This document shows, one piece after another, positions 35,207 through 46,300 of a stretch of 64,000 nt of DNA. Within the stretch, counting starts at the first letter, position 1; each line of letters begins with the position of its first letter. Both the position numbers and the translations under genes were made by a program. The notes below the pieces were generated by a model. The model saw only the letters and a program-made list of their open reading frames with translations, had not been told where the DNA came from and did no database searches. Location of the stretch: positions 992,001 through 1,056,000 of the forward strand of contig NZ_JACATN010000001.1 in assembly GCF_018603515.1 (NCBI RefSeq). Reading direction: 5' to 3'. The stretch is from Zobellia barbeyronii. GTDB taxonomy: Bacteria; Bacteroidota; Bacteroidia; Flavobacteriales; Flavobacteriaceae.

Positions 35207-36097
35207 ATGGAAGGTAAAAATATCGCTCAAGGTTCATTTCAAGAGGTGCTTATAGAAGACGGATTTTATGTGCTCAAAATTCAAAATGACACGTTAGAAA
35301 CCCAACATGTGGTGCGTGATATTGATAGTAGTTACATACAATTCCACTTTTGTTTAAAAGGGCAAGCCAAGTTTATCTTTAATGAAGGGCGTTATAACCT
35401 TGAGGTCTCCGAAGAAAATTCTTTGTTGCTTTATAACACGCAAATAGATTTACCAATGAACTTGGAGTTAGAGCCAAATTCATGGTTGGTCTCCGTAGTT
35501 ATGACCATTCGTAAATTTCATTCCCTTTTTTCTCGGGAGGCAGACTACATTCCTTTTTTGAGTGCAGATAATAAAGATAAGAAGTACTACGCCCAAGAAG
35601 GGGTGAACCCAGGAATTGCGGTTGTTTTAAGTCAGATGATGAATTACAACCTTCATCCATCTATAAAAGAATTATATATAAAAGGTAAAGTGTATGAACT
35701 CATCTCTTTGTATTTCAATAAGAGTGATGATGCAGATGTAGAGCAATGTCCTTTCTTGGTAGATGAAGACAATGTACGCCGTATACGTAAGGCTAAGGAA
35801 ATTATTATTTCTCGTATGGCAGAACCTCCAACACTTACGGAGCTATCTGAGGAAATTGGCCTGTCTTTGAAAAAATTAAAAGAAGGTTTTAAGCAGATTT
35901 ATGGCGATTCTGTATTTAGTTTCTTATTTGATTATAAGATGGAATATGCCCGAAAGATGTTGGAAACAGGAAAGCATAATGTAAATGAAGTGGGTCTAAG
36001 AGTTGGTTATAGTACGGCCAGCCATTTTATTTCTGCTTTTAAGAAGAAATATGGTACGACTCCTAAAAAGTACCTAATGGCACTAGCAAACAATTAA
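35207..36097 (+). CDS. AraC-family transcriptional regulator
   Basis: A 296-aa cytoplasmic regulator. The C-terminal 100 residues form the double helix-turn-helix (LTELSEEIGLSLKKLKEGFKQIYGDSVFSFL and NVNEVGLRVGYSTASHFISAFKKKYGTTPKKYL). The N-terminal part is a cupin-like ligand domain (IQFHCLKGQAKFIFNEGRYNLEV-like beta pattern). ATG 35207 is preferred to an in-frame GTG at 35198. It is divergent from hemA with a palindrome between them, so it is a likely regulator of the heme genes. Its ligand is unknown. Confidence 0.88.
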   Translation: MEGKNIAQGSFQEVLIEDGFYVLKIQNDTLETQHVVRDIDSSYIQFHFCLKGQAKFIFNEGRYNLEVSEENSLLLYNTQIDLPMNLELEPNSWLVSVVMTIRKFHSLFSREADYIPFLSADNKDKKYYAQEGVNPGIAVVLSQMMNYNLHPSIKELYIKGKVYELISLYFNKSDDADVEQCPFLVDEDNVRRIRKAKEIIISRMAEPPTLTELSEEIGLSLKKLKEGFKQIYGDSVFSFLFDYKMEYARKMLETGKHNVNEVGLRVGYSTASHFISAFKKKYGTTPKKYLMALANN

Positions 36098-36195
36098 TCA
36101 TTCTTCCGCTTAAATTATATGGAGTTTATCAGTTTGGATAAACCGATTTATCATGTGTGCTATTTTGTTAATAACCTTAGTGTTAAGGCTGATTT

Positions 36196-36227
36196 TCATC
36201 AACAAATTTTCTGAATTTTGTTGATGA
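36196..36227. terminator. Inverted repeat downstream of the AraC-type gene
   Basis: TCATCAACAAA pairs with TTTGTTGATGA (11 bp) around a 10-nt loop. There is no T tract. It could terminate the AraC transcript or be a regulatory site 43 bp before the FN3-ThuA gene. Confidence 0.35.
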
Positions 36228-36269
36228 GAAACTATAATTAGAAATTTACTTAAAGCGTCCCCCTAGAAA

Positions 36270-39200
36270 ATGAAAGAAAGACCCATTATCGGTACACTTT
36301 CCGCACTTTTTATGTGCATTTTATTATTTTTTATTGCCTGTGATAAGGACAAGAGCGACGACACTGTTGCCATTGCGCCAGATGTTGAGGCTCCTCTTCC
36401 TCCAGAAAAATTAGAAACCGTTCAGGTTACGGATTCATCTATAACCGTTACTTGGAAAGCTTCAAAAGACAACGTAAAAGTTGTGCAATATGCGGTTTAT
36501 CAAGATAGCGTAGAGGTAGCAAGAGATTCTATTATTACATATGAGGCAAAGAATTTGAAACCAGCTACGGAATATACTTTCGCAGTTCGTGCTGCAGATG
36601 CTGCTGGGAATAATTCTAAATTCAGTGAGCAAATAAAAGTCCTTACAGAAGCAATTATAGTAGAGGATACGATAGTCAAAAATGATAGTATTGGCGGTTT
36701 TAGTTCAATTTTACGATCACCGTTGTTGTCCTTGGGTAAGATTTTGACAAATTCTGTTGAACTAAAATGGCAATTGGAAATCAATGCATCGGTAGTTAAA
36801 GAATATAGGATATTTCAAGATACTCTTCAGATTGGTAATGTCAATACCAAGTCATATAAAGTAACTGACCTGATTGCGGGTAAAGGCTATAAATTTAGTG
36901 TTGCAGCAGTAGATTTAACGGGGAAGGAGTCAAAACCAAGTAATGTTTTAGAAGTTGAAACGCCACTTGTGAATATACAAGAACAGGACACCATTGCACC
37001 AACGGTACCTACAGGTTTAAAAGCTAATGACATTCAGATTAACAGTATAAAGTTGGCCTGGAATGCTGCTGCTGATAGTGTTGGGGTCACGGGATATACC
37101 ATTTATAATGATACTACACGCATAGCCAAAGTTACCGATACGTTGTACTTGTTAGAAAATTTGGAAGCAGGTACTGAATATGGTTTCCGAGTGAGCGCTT
37201 CAGACGCAGCCGAAAACGAATCAATCCGCAGCGAGGCACTTTTTGTTAGCACTATTGAAGAGGTAGAGACAGATAGTATTGCGCTTGGAGCTCCTAAAAA
37301 TTTACAGATTGCTGAATTAGGTTCTATTATGGCCAGTTTTACTTGGTCTGCGGAGAATGATAGCGTTCAGGCTTCGGAGTATACTGTTTATATAGATACC
37401 GTTCTGGTAGCAAATACCACTAAACCAGAGTATATAGCGGAGAATTTGACTCCCAATACAGCATATAGTTTCTCGGTTACGGTAACAGATGATTTGGGGA
37501 ACAAGTCGAATAAGAGCGATCCCTTAAATTTTACAACTTTAGGTGAAAGGGTAGTTTTTAAAGATACCATAGCGCCTACTGTACCTAAAAGCATAACGAT
37601 TGATACGCTTACTTCATCTTCCATAAAATTGACTTGGGAAGCTTCAGTTGATAGTATAGGCGTAGTTGACTATCAGATTTTTCAAGATGAAAAATTAATA
37701 GATACTTCTATAGGAACGAACTATTCAGTAGAAAATCTTTCGGCCGATACGGAGTATACATTTTCTGTTTCAGCAACGGATGAAGCTCAAAATGAATCTC
37801 AGCAAAGCGAAGCTGTTTTGGTTAGAACCGAAGTGGAAATAGCAGAACAAAAAGCCACGGACATAACAGCGCCTACTGTGCCTCAGAAATTGGTTTCAGA
37901 GGAAATAACTCAAACTACAATCGATTTAAATTGGGAGGCATCCACGGATAGCGTTGGAGTCTCTGGGTATCGAGTATTTCAGAATGGCGTGTTTCTGGCA
38001 ATAGCAACTAAAACTGCTTATCAGGCAGTAAACTTAGAACCTGGAATGGAATATGCATTTTCTGTTTCTGCTATAGATGAAGCTGAAAATGAATCAAAAC
38101 AAAGCGCTCTTTTGGAATTGACAACCGAAGCAGAGGTGTATGTAGATGATGTCGCACCATCTATTCCAACTAGTTTAATGGTGGGAGAGGTTACCCAAAC
38201 TACTGTAGATTTAAATTGGGAAGCATCCACAGATAATGTTGGAGTCTCTGGGTATCGAGTATTACAGAACGGCGTGTTTCTGGCTATGGCAACTAAAACT
38301 GCATATCAGGCAGTAAACTTAGAACCTGGAACGGAATATACTTTTTCTGTTTCTGCTATAGATGAAGCTGAAAATGAATCAAAACAAAGCCCTCTTTTGG
38401 AATTAACAACCGAAGCAGAGGTGTATGTAGATGATCTCCCACCATCTACTCCAGCTAGTTTGATGGCAGGAGAGGTTACAGAAAATAGTATCAATTTACA
38501 ATGGGGTGCCGCAACGGATAATATAGGTGTGACCGAATATATTATTTACCAAAACGGACAAAGAGTTAAGGCTGCTACCGCCACAAGCTCTGTTGTAAAT
38601 GGATTAGAATCAAATACGGAGTATAGTTTTAGTATTTCAGCTACGGACGCCGCTCAAAACGAATCGCAACAGAGTGAAACGCTTACTATCTCTACATTAG
38701 AGGAAGAGCAAACGGTAGATAAGATTCTGATATTCACCAAAACTGCTGAATTTCGTCATGGTTCTATTGAAAAAGGAATATCTACTTTCAATTCATTAGG
38801 TGCGGCCAATAATTTTGAAGTTGACCAAACCGAAGATGCAACCGATTTCACTTTTAATAATTTAAGTCGATACAAAACTGTGGTATTTCTAAATACTACG
38901 GGTGATGTCTTAAATGCGACTCAGCAAATTGCTTTTGAGAGGTACATTCAATCTGGAGGTAGTTACATGGGCGTACATGCCGCAACAGATACTGAATATA
39001 ATTGGTCTTGGTACGGTGAACTTGTAGGAGCTTATTTTGATGGTCACCCAAATATACAGGAAGCAACATTAAATGTGATAGATAGCAATCATAGTTCTAC
39101 TTCTCACTTACCATTAAATTGGGTGCGTACAGAAGAGTGGTATAATTTTAAAGCTATCTATAGAGGTATCAATCCGTTAATACTTTTGGATGAATCTACA

Positions 39201-39365
39201 TACAACGGCGGAACAAATGGCGCAAGTCATCCATTCTCATGGTATCATACCTATGATGGTGGAAGAGCTTTCTACACGGGAGGAGGGCATTCCAACGCAT
39301 CTTATGACGAACCGGATTTTAGAGACCATTTATTGGGTGGGTTAATGTATTGTTTAGGGCGATAA
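36270..39365 (+). CDS. Lipoprotein with eight FN3 domains and a C-terminal ThuA domain
   Basis: A 1031-aa surface lipoprotein. The lipobox FFIAC puts the lipidated Cys at 24, followed by acidic residues (DKDKSDD) that may favour outer-surface export. About eight fibronectin type III domains of roughly 95 residues follow (residues about 38-810). Each has a P-x-x-P start, W-x-A-S/A-x-D-x-V/I-G, and A-x-D-x-A-x-N-x-S before the last strand. Residues 816-1031 are a ThuA-like domain (ILIFTKTAEFRHGSI, GVHAATDTEYNWSWYGELVGAYFDGH, FYTGGGHSNASY). ThuA-like domains occur in sugar-related proteins, but their activity is unclear. Domains 6 and 7 are nearly identical. Confidence 0.9.
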   Translation: MKERPIIGTLSALFMCILLFFIACDKDKSDDTVAIAPDVEAPLPPEKLETVQVTDSSITVTWKASKDNVKVVQYAVYQDSVEVARDSIITYEAKNLKPATEYTFAVRAADAAGNNSKFSEQIKVLTEAIIVEDTIVKNDSIGGFSSILRSPLLSLGKILTNSVELKWQLEINASVVKEYRIFQDTLQIGNVNTKSYKVTDLIAGKGYKFSVAAVDLTGKESKPSNVLEVETPLVNIQEQDTIAPTVPTGLKANDIQINSIKLAWNAAADSVGVTGYTIYNDTTRIAKVTDTLYLLENLEAGTEYGFRVSASDAAENESIRSEALFVSTIEEVETDSIALGAPKNLQIAELGSIMASFTWSAENDSVQASEYTVYIDTVLVANTTKPEYIAENLTPNTAYSFSVTVTDDLGNKSNKSDPLNFTTLGERVVFKDTIAPTVPKSITIDTLTSSSIKLTWEASVDSIGVVDYQIFQDEKLIDTSIGTNYSVENLSADTEYTFSVSATDEAQNESQQSEAVLVRTEVEIAEQKATDITAPTVPQKLVSEEITQTTIDLNWEASTDSVGVSGYRVFQNGVFLAIATKTAYQAVNLEPGMEYAFSVSAIDEAENESKQSALLELTTEAEVYVDDVAPSIPTSLMVGEVTQTTVDLNWEASTDNVGVSGYRVLQNGVFLAMATKTAYQAVNLEPGTEYTFSVSAIDEAENESKQSPLLELTTEAEVYVDDLPPSTPASLMAGEVTENSINLQWGAATDNIGVTEYIIYQNGQRVKAATATSSVVNGLESNTEYSFSISATDAAQNESQQSETLTISTLEEEQTVDKILIFTKTAEFRHGSIEKGISTFNSLGAANNFEVDQTEDATDFTFNNLSRYKTVVFLNTTGDVLNATQQIAFERYIQSGGSYMGVHAATDTEYNWSWYGELVGAYFDGHPNIQEATLNVIDSNHSSTSHLPLNWVRTEEWYNFKAIYRGINPLILLDESTYNGGTNGASHPFSWYHTYDGGRAFYTGGGHSNASYDEPDFRDHLLGGLMYCLGR
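37905..38432 (+). repeat. Near-identical tandem FN3 coding repeats
   Basis: Two successive 285-bp units encode FN3 domains 6 and 7. They share long identical stretches, for example around TCTGGGTATCGAGTATT and GATGAAGCTGAAAATGAATC, much closer to each other than to the other six domains. The border sequence GTGTATGTAGATGAT also recurs before domain 8. Confidence 0.8.
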
Positions 39366-39612
39366 TTTTGTAATCGGCCAATGTCTATAAAACCGACCGA
39401 GTAGTCAGTCTAATGAAGCGTTATTGAAAGTACCAGTTATCATGGAGTAGGCGAGTGTTATGAAACTTTCGGTGAAAAACGGAATAACTGTTGTTGGGAG
39501 CAAGGTTTTGATTAGAACAAACTGGGCAGTTTGTTTTTCAGTCTTATACGTTTGTTGCTCAAGTTATTCTTGCATAATGGATTCATTCGTATTTGTTTCT
39601 TCCTTGGAGCAG

Positions 39613-40977
39613 TTAACTTTTAGAATTGTAAAAAATAAGCCACTCATACTTTAAGGCCCCATTACCGAAAACATTATTACTGTTCAAACTACTATCTAAA
39701 ACTTCCTGATAATTTTTACCTTGAAGGTATAGGGTGGTGCTTTTAAAGGTTAGGTTTTTTAAATCAAGACTGGGATATTGTTCGAGAATTTCTTGAGGAA
39801 TAGCTCCGATTTTACTGTTCGATCCAAAAGGTTGTTGAATGACCCAGGAAACGTCGTTGATTGAGATATCAGGTATGACCTTCACGTAACCCCATGAATT
39901 AATTTGACTCAAATAGGTGATGTCTGTATGGAATTCAAAACCTTCTAGGGTGGTGTTTTTAAAAATCAATTCAGGCTTTTCCAAAATAGAAATAGTTTTT
40001 GGAATACTACCCAATTCCTCGTATCCGTATTCATAATTTTCTGATATTCTAATAGTAAAATACGTATCAAAAGAAGGGTAACTATCTATGTACCCAAAAC
40101 GAGCCAATGAATCTAAAGGGCCACCGCTTGATTGATTTGTTAAAAGTAAAGGCGTGTCTGCAAATGTTTCTGTTTCGTAGGCTGCAACGCTTGCATGCAA
40201 GAAGTTATGGTCTGGTAATGATACAGTAAGGATTTCATCATAGTCAAGAAAGTTGTCCCAGCTAATATTGATGGAATTACTGTTTTCTTGCGGACTAAAT
40301 TTATAATATTTCAAAACACCTTCTCCGTCTTCAATTGATAATAGATATTCAATATCGGTACTGAGAAGAACATTATTTATGGTTATGTTATCAGTATCTT
40401 GAAAAATATCTTCGCTTTTAATTATATAGTTTTCCTTAGATGTCAATGAATATCTTTCAACTCCTAATAATCCGTTAATCGATATGTTAATATTTTGACT
40501 TTTATTGGATTCACTTAACTGTGTTTTATTGTAGCCAGATAAATTGTTTAGATATGTTGAATTATTTGACATCGGTACGTTCTTTTGATCCCATTCTGTT
40601 TGCAACTCAATATCCGTAAGGGTGCTTATTTTGAAATGGCTACTTGTCCCATCACCGTTATATCTCAAAGTAGTAATGGTCAGTGAAGTGGTGTTATTTA
40701 GCTTAGATTCTTCAGTTTCAAAAGTTATTGAGTCACCTGCATTATATTGTTGATAGTCCAATAGTTCTCCATTTTGGTTATATATAAGCAACCAATTTTT
40801 TTCATAGGCGGAATAGCCGGCCCCATTTAAAGTAAAATAAGTGACGAGTATGTCTTCTTCATTATTTTTAGGCTTTATATCTTCGGGTTCATCTAAAATT
40901 GAAGTTGTTTCTTCATTATTACAAGAACTCAAACATAAAATGCAGATTATAAATGATAGAAGAGTAGAACGTTTCAT
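39613..40977 (-). CDS. Hypothetical lipoprotein, paralogue 1
   Basis: A 454-aa lipoprotein with lipobox LCLSSC (Cys19). The mature N-terminus is acidic, followed by LVTYFTLNGAGYSAYEKNWLLIYNQNGELLDY and a beta-rich body. It is paralogous to the gene at 41971-43332. They share the W-x-I-x-N-x-G-E-L-L-D-Y motif, the L-x-ITTL strand, a FEFNTD/FEFHTD-ITYLS-type segment and a C-terminal YPSLDLKNL...TLYLQGKNYQEVL block. The two flank a DUF1460 gene on the same strand. No named family was recognised; function unknown. Confidence 0.75.
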   Translation of the reverse strand: MKRSTLLSFIICILCLSSCNNEETTSILDEPEDIKPKNNEEDILVTYFTLNGAGYSAYEKNWLLIYNQNGELLDYQQYNAGDSITFETEESKLNNTTSLTITTLRYNGDGTSSHFKISTLTDIELQTEWDQKNVPMSNNSTYLNNLSGYNKTQLSESNKSQNINISINGLLGVERYSLTSKENYIIKSEDIFQDTDNITINNVLLSTDIEYLLSIEDGEGVLKYYKFSPQENSNSINISWDNFLDYDEILTVSLPDHNFLHASVAAYETETFADTPLLLTNQSSGGPLDSLARFGYIDSYPSFDTYFTIRISENYEYGYEELGSIPKTISILEKPELIFKNTTLEGFEFHTDITYLSQINSWGYVKVIPDISINDVSWVIQQPFGSNSKIGAIPQEILEQYPSLDLKNLTFKSTTLYLQGKNYQEVLDSSLNSNNVFGNGALKYEWLIFYNSKS

Positions 40978-41053
40978 AGATCTTGTTTAACTTTATATAG
41001 AGGTTATAACGTAAATCCTATGAAGGTAGTGTGAACATAAAACGAAATATTTT

Positions 41054-41896
41054 TTACACTGGCCTAGCCACCATAATACCCGTATTTTTCTTAATTTTCT
41101 TTAGGTATTCAGCAAGGGGTTTTTTGGAGACTTCTACTTTCATAGAACCTGTTGAAGCATGTAGCAAATGAATGCGGCCATCTTTCTCTCTTGTGGCAAT
41201 TCCGGTGTGGGTTATGTCCAATCCGTTAATTGATGTAGTCAAAGCTATGATATCTCCTGTTTGAATTAAATGTTCATTGGCTGCAATCTCATCTTGAGCT
41301 AATATACAAATGGGTTGATTGTTGAGGTAGTTTTCAGAAGCCTTTACTTTTTCAAAATTCTTGTCATCCTTTAAAAAAGGATAAAGGTCACGATGCGTAC
41401 TCATAAAATTGATGGGCTTGGTAATTTCCTTACCCCCAATTTCAGCAGTAATATCTTTTAATAACCCTTTCTTCTCATTGTTGGCAATCCATTCTGAAAA
41501 GTAATGTAGACGAGACGCATATCCATCAAGCTCACCGTCTTTATAACGAATGCTTTCTAGAATCTCCGTGAAATCATCAAAGCTTGACTTTTCATTTTTC
41601 AGCATAATCCCAAAAGCCAAGACATTTTCTAAGTAGGTTGTGCAGTCTAAACCTTGTAAGTTGATTACCAAAGTTTCTGTATCGCCAATCTCTAAAGTTT
41701 TGGCAACATAGGGCGTATCCAAAAACGTTTTCCCAATAGCCACTATGGTTTTTCCAAAGTCATTCTCTAATAAGCCATCAATAGTAATCAACTTGTTTTC
41801 TACAGCTTGTTTATCTGCTGGTGAGCAAGTAATTTGCTGGGCAGAAGTGTATTGCGAAAGGGTTAACACAAAAATAAATAAGATGCTTTTTAGCAT
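41054..41896 (-). CDS. DUF1460 peptidase-like exported protein
   Basis: A 280-aa exported protein from ATG 41896, with signal peptide ending YTSAQ. It belongs to DUF1460, whose members have an NlpC/P60-like cysteine hydrolase fold and are thought to act on peptidoglycan peptides. The probable nucleophile is Cys85 in GLDCTTYLENVLA, and the His is in ITHTGIATREKDG followed by LLHAST. A longer frame to 41959 would spoil the signal peptide. It sits between the two paralogous lipoprotein genes. Confidence 0.88.
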   Translation of the reverse strand: MLKSILFIFVLTLSQYTSAQQITCSPADKQAVENKLITIDGLLENDFGKTIVAIGKTFLDTPYVAKTLEIGDTETLVINLQGLDCTTYLENVLAFGIMLKNEKSSFDDFTEILESIRYKDGELDGYASRLHYFSEWIANNEKKGLLKDITAEIGGKEITKPINFMSTHRDLYPFLKDDKNFEKVKASENYLNNQPICILAQDEIAANEHLIQTGDIIALTTSINGLDITHTGIATREKDGRIHLLHASTGSMKVEVSKKPLAEYLKKIKKNTGIMVARPV

Positions 41897-41970
41897 TCGT
41901 ATAGGTTTGGATTGATAAATAAAATTACATAATAATTCCTTGACTTTTGCAGATTTCACTATTGCTTAGT

Positions 41971-43332
41971 CTAATCCTGTTCAGGGTAGAGAACTAAAGA
42001 TTCATTAATTTTTGGAGAGGTTGAATTATTTGGGTTAGATAAGTTTTTTAAAGTAGATTCATAAGTTTTTCCTTGTATAATAAGATGAGTTTGTGAGTAC
42101 TTTAAATTATCTAAATCCAAATTTGGATATAAAGTATTTACCTCCCCAGGCAAGCTTCCTACCGTATGAGACGATTTATTTGAAGAAAATATTTTCCAGG
42201 TGGTGGTACTACGTCTATTTTCAGTTGAAAGTGTTTCTGAGTTCCAAATACTTGATGAGCTAATGTAATTGCTATCTGTATTAAATTCAAAATTATATAA
42301 GGCATCTTGAATAATGTTAAAACTGGGTCTCTCCAAGATTTTTATTTCCTCTGGAGGTAGTTGATGTAAGTTTTTAGAATAGAAATAGATGTAATCATTT
42401 TCTAACTTAATAGAGAAAGAAGTTGAGTAACTATCAAATCCGGATATATACCCTATTCTTGAAACTGTAGGGTTATCAAAATTAAGTTCTACCGACGTTT
42501 CATATGCTATTTTTGGATTTATTGGGGTGCCAAATCCGTTTGAGGTACTAAATTGATAAGCATTTTCAGGTAGTGTTGTTTCTAATACATATTCATAGTC
42601 TTTAAATTGATTATAGTCCAGAATCACATCTTGAGAATCTGAGCCTAGTTCAAAAAAATGATATTTTAATGATTCCTCAGCATCACCAATGAAAAATAAA
42701 TATCTTATACCAGATAGTAACTCTATGTTTTCAATGGAAAAGGTCTCTTCATTAATTATGTTATAATTACTATCGACAACACCACTTTTTGGAGAGTAAA
42801 CTTGGTATTTTAGAATTGTAGGAGCCGAGTTCACGGTAATACTGGAGTTTCCGGCCTTGTAAGTCAAATTGTTTGTTGATTCATTTGATTTGTAGGTATT
42901 CAGTTTTTCAATAAAAATTGAGCTTGCTTCCGCAGGCTCTGAAGAATTCCATTTAAATCCTTTTGGTATATCTGTATAAGTGTATAAATTGTGAGATGAT
43001 AGGTTGTCATATTCAGCTACCGATAAAGTTGTTACAACTAATTTTTCTGTATTTACTAAGGCTGTATCAATGGCGCTAAAAGTTAAAGTGCTATCTTCTT
43101 TAATACTTTTATAATCTAGTAGTTCGCCATCCTGATTATGAACAATTACCCAATATTCTATTTCGGTTGTGTCCGAATGTTCATTTAATCTATACGTTAG
43201 GTAAACTTCTTCTTTAGGTTCTTCAGGAATTGGTTTTTCTTTAGCAATAGATTCTTCTATTTCTGTTTCTTCTGTACAGCTTATTAAAAAGCAAATCGCT
43301 GTAAAGAAAAGTAACATGTATTTGAGTTTCAT
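41971..43332 (-). CDS. Hypothetical lipoprotein, paralogue 2
   Basis: A 453-aa lipoprotein with lipobox CFLISC (Cys19, as in paralogue 1) and an acidic Glu-rich spacer (TEETEIEESIAKEKPIPEEPKEE). It shares with paralogue 1 the IVHNQDGELLDYK motif, the LVVTTL strand and the C-terminal YPNLDLDNLKYSQTHLIIQGKTYESTL block, but loops have diverged strongly. The gap from the TraB/GumN gene upstream is 39 bp, so co-transcription is likely. Function unknown. Confidence 0.75.
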   Translation of the reverse strand: MKLKYMLLFFTAICFLISCTEETEIEESIAKEKPIPEEPKEEVYLTYRLNEHSDTTEIEYWVIVHNQDGELLDYKSIKEDSTLTFSAIDTALVNTEKLVVTTLSVAEYDNLSSHNLYTYTDIPKGFKWNSSEPAEASSIFIEKLNTYKSNESTNNLTYKAGNSSITVNSAPTILKYQVYSPKSGVVDSNYNIINEETFSIENIELLSGIRYLFFIGDAEESLKYHFFELGSDSQDVILDYNQFKDYEYVLETTLPENAYQFSTSNGFGTPINPKIAYETSVELNFDNPTVSRIGYISGFDSYSTSFSIKLENDYIYFYSKNLHQLPPEEIKILERPSFNIIQDALYNFEFNTDSNYISSSSIWNSETLSTENRRSTTTWKIFSSNKSSHTVGSLPGEVNTLYPNLDLDNLKYSQTHLIIQGKTYESTLKNLSNPNNSTSPKINESLVLYPEQD

Positions 43333-43371
43333 AAAAGTGAGGGTTAGCTTTAATTTTTTTTTAATACAATT

Positions 43372-46300
43372 TTATAACCCATGATGGCCATACATGCCAT
43401 AGCCATGAGGTCTGTAAATATCTGCTCGTTTTCTGTCTTTAAGTTCAAAGGCTTCGGTGAGGTATTCAATAACATCTTTATCTCTATCCGTATCTTCAAT
43501 ACGCATAGCGTCACTCTCATAAAAAGGGTGAGTTTGCAATCCCTTTTCATTTTCAAATATCAATACATACATAGAGAAATTCTTGTCATAATCCTCTTTA
43601 TTACGCTTTTTGAAGTAGTATCCGGTGTACTGCTTCTCTTTAAGTTGTAACGATTTTTGAGCTGCAAAAACAACAGAGTCTTTAAGGCCATTATATTTTG
43701 AACCTTCAAAAAGAAGAGCCTCTGCTAAATATTGTTGTGAATTATATGCTGTTGGAAAATGATTTAAAACATTAGCTTTTTTCAATTTATTGAATAGTGG
43801 TAGTCTGCCGTTTATATCCGAAGCCAAAGCAGTCAACTTTTGTTGTGAAACAGGTTTTCCGTTTTTCAGAAGTTGGGATAGGTAAGTAGCTTGCACACCT
43901 GGGTCTTCAACTAGTGAAATTTGATTAAAAAATTGTTCTACGGATTTATCCGTAATGTAAGGGTAGAGGAGCGTAACATAGTCTTCTAATAAAGAGGTGT
44001 TGGTTCTACTGGTACGAGGGTTATAGAAGTCATTGTGCGTATTTGATAGGTCTCTGCTAAGTTGTCTTTTGATGAGCGTTTTAGCATCGTTTAAAATCTG
44101 TGTTTTATACTTTTTATATAGTTTAGGTTTTATAGTGTTGCTTGTCAACAATTCAGAGAGTAACGAGAAAATAGGTTCCTTGTATTCGGGAATAGAACTG
44201 TAATCCAATAGTTTTGGATATAGTTTTTTTGCTAATTCTAAGTTCTTGCGATAGGGTTTAAAAATAAGGCTGATGTTAAACGTATTGGAAAGCAGAGGTA
44301 GATCGGTTTCCATTAATTCTAATAATAGCTTTGTTGAGGCTTCATCAGATTTTTTGGCAATTTCTTGAAGCAATACTGCCTGTGCGGTGGAGTTGTTATA
44401 AGCTTTGGCGTAAAAACTTTTATAGAATTCGGTAATGTCAATATCTTTTAATTCCGCTAATTCCCGTATAAGGTGTAGCTGAATTTGCCGTTCACCATTA
44501 CTTAAATCAAACTCTGAAATATGCTTCTTAAGAGCATTGGCATGTTTGGTTTCGAATTTTATAAATCTATATCCATCAAGGGCAATGCTATCATTAGTGT
44601 CTAATGCTTTGAAGAATTCAGGCACTTTATCTTCAAACAAATCTCGACCTATCACAGTATCCTTCGGCACAAAATTGGTAAAGAATTCAGTAATGAAGGT
44701 GCTCGGTTTTTCAATGGTGTCAACTACGGCTTTTAATTCGTAAAGAAGTCCATTTTTCAAAATATTCTTCACTAAAACACCTCGTGTACTGGCTGTATCG
44801 GCAAGTGTCATTTGTAATTCGTGATACCCTTTTGGAGAGCTTTTAGTCTCCTCGTTAATTATGACATACTTTTTATGGGCGTATAGTTTCTTGCGTAAAG
44901 CCCAAGCTGAATCTAAATTTCTGAACATCAAAAAATCATGAGATTTGTTTAGTTCTACAGATACAGCTTCGCCGTTGTCGTTTTTGTAAATGGTTTTTTT
45001 ATGAAACGCGTCGTATGGTTTTGTTTTTGGAGCACCATTGTAATAACTAGTGCTGCTTTCCACAAATTTTGGAGGTTTCACGGTGCTTTTGGTGGTGAAG
45101 TACAAAGCAGTATCAACAACAGTTTCAAAAAGTTTCTGTGCTTTACTATCCTTTATTTTGAAAGATTCAAAAAACAAGGATGCCTCTTTTTCGTTTTCCC
45201 CTACCATACCTAACAGAAAGTATTCTCCTCTGCGCAACGTGGTCATAAGGTATAGACGTTTTTTGGTCTTGTGGTCAATTACAGCAGATGAGGTAAGGCT
45301 CCTGCCTTTATAAAAGTCATATTCTGGCTTCAGTTTTAAATCCTGATAAAAACGCTTCTGTATTTGTTTCAATTCAAAAGTATCAACTTCAATAAAATTA
45401 AAGTCATTCAAAACAGATCTGCGAAGAAAGTAATAATTATCAGTAATTGAATCATAACCTTCAACCCAACGATTACCGCTTCTACTGCGATTTGTAAAGC
45501 TATAAAGTGCGGGCATCTGAACCTCAAAATCTTCATATATAGAAGAAATTACTTTAGATCCCTGAACAGAATCCGTTCTAAACTTTAAACTATTGAAAAC
45601 GTTGCCTGAAAATTTGGTAACATAATCACCTTCGCCGCCCATTTTTATGATGACAAGCTCCAAAGGAGTTTCAAAGATTTGATACCGTTGGTGGTCTCCA
45701 TTTTTCAGCAAGTTTTTAATATCAAGCCCTCTGAACTGACCGTTTTTAATCGACTTTTTTTCCAATATTTTACCGGGAATGTTTTCAAAAAGGAGTTTGT
45801 CTATTTCTTCTAACGAAAACAGGGCATCGTTCTTTAAAAAAGAGTAAGTAGGAATCCGGTTAATAACTACAAAACTACCGTTTGCTAAGTCAGGTGAAAC
45901 ATAGGTGGTTTTACCAATATCAGAAATCGGATATAACTTATTAGGCAGGTCTATACTGAAAAAATCGTCTTCAGGACCATAAGAGCTGTATTCGTTTTGA
46001 CGTTTTTTTTGTTCAAATTTAAGTTTCAGCTTTTTACCCTTAGACGTCGCTTTTGATAATAAGGGTTTTACGGTATATCCTTTTTTTCGCAAGAGCGAAA
46101 TAACACCTTGGTCTCCCGGTAAATGTGCGGCCCCTATACCTGTAAAGACTTTCCCTTTTCGCATAACAGAATCCATGCGTTCGGCCATGTTGGCGTTCCG
46201 TATGAACAACATGTTCTTCATGTAATGTGGTGTGTACATGGCTCGGTCAATAGAATCTAACAGAGCTATATTCCGTTCCCTATATGCATCTTGAAGTAAG

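Noticed and set aside
39460-39654. 64-aa plus-strand ORF
   Set aside because: It overlaps the end of the lipoprotein gene on the other strand, has no promoter box and no protein-like composition.
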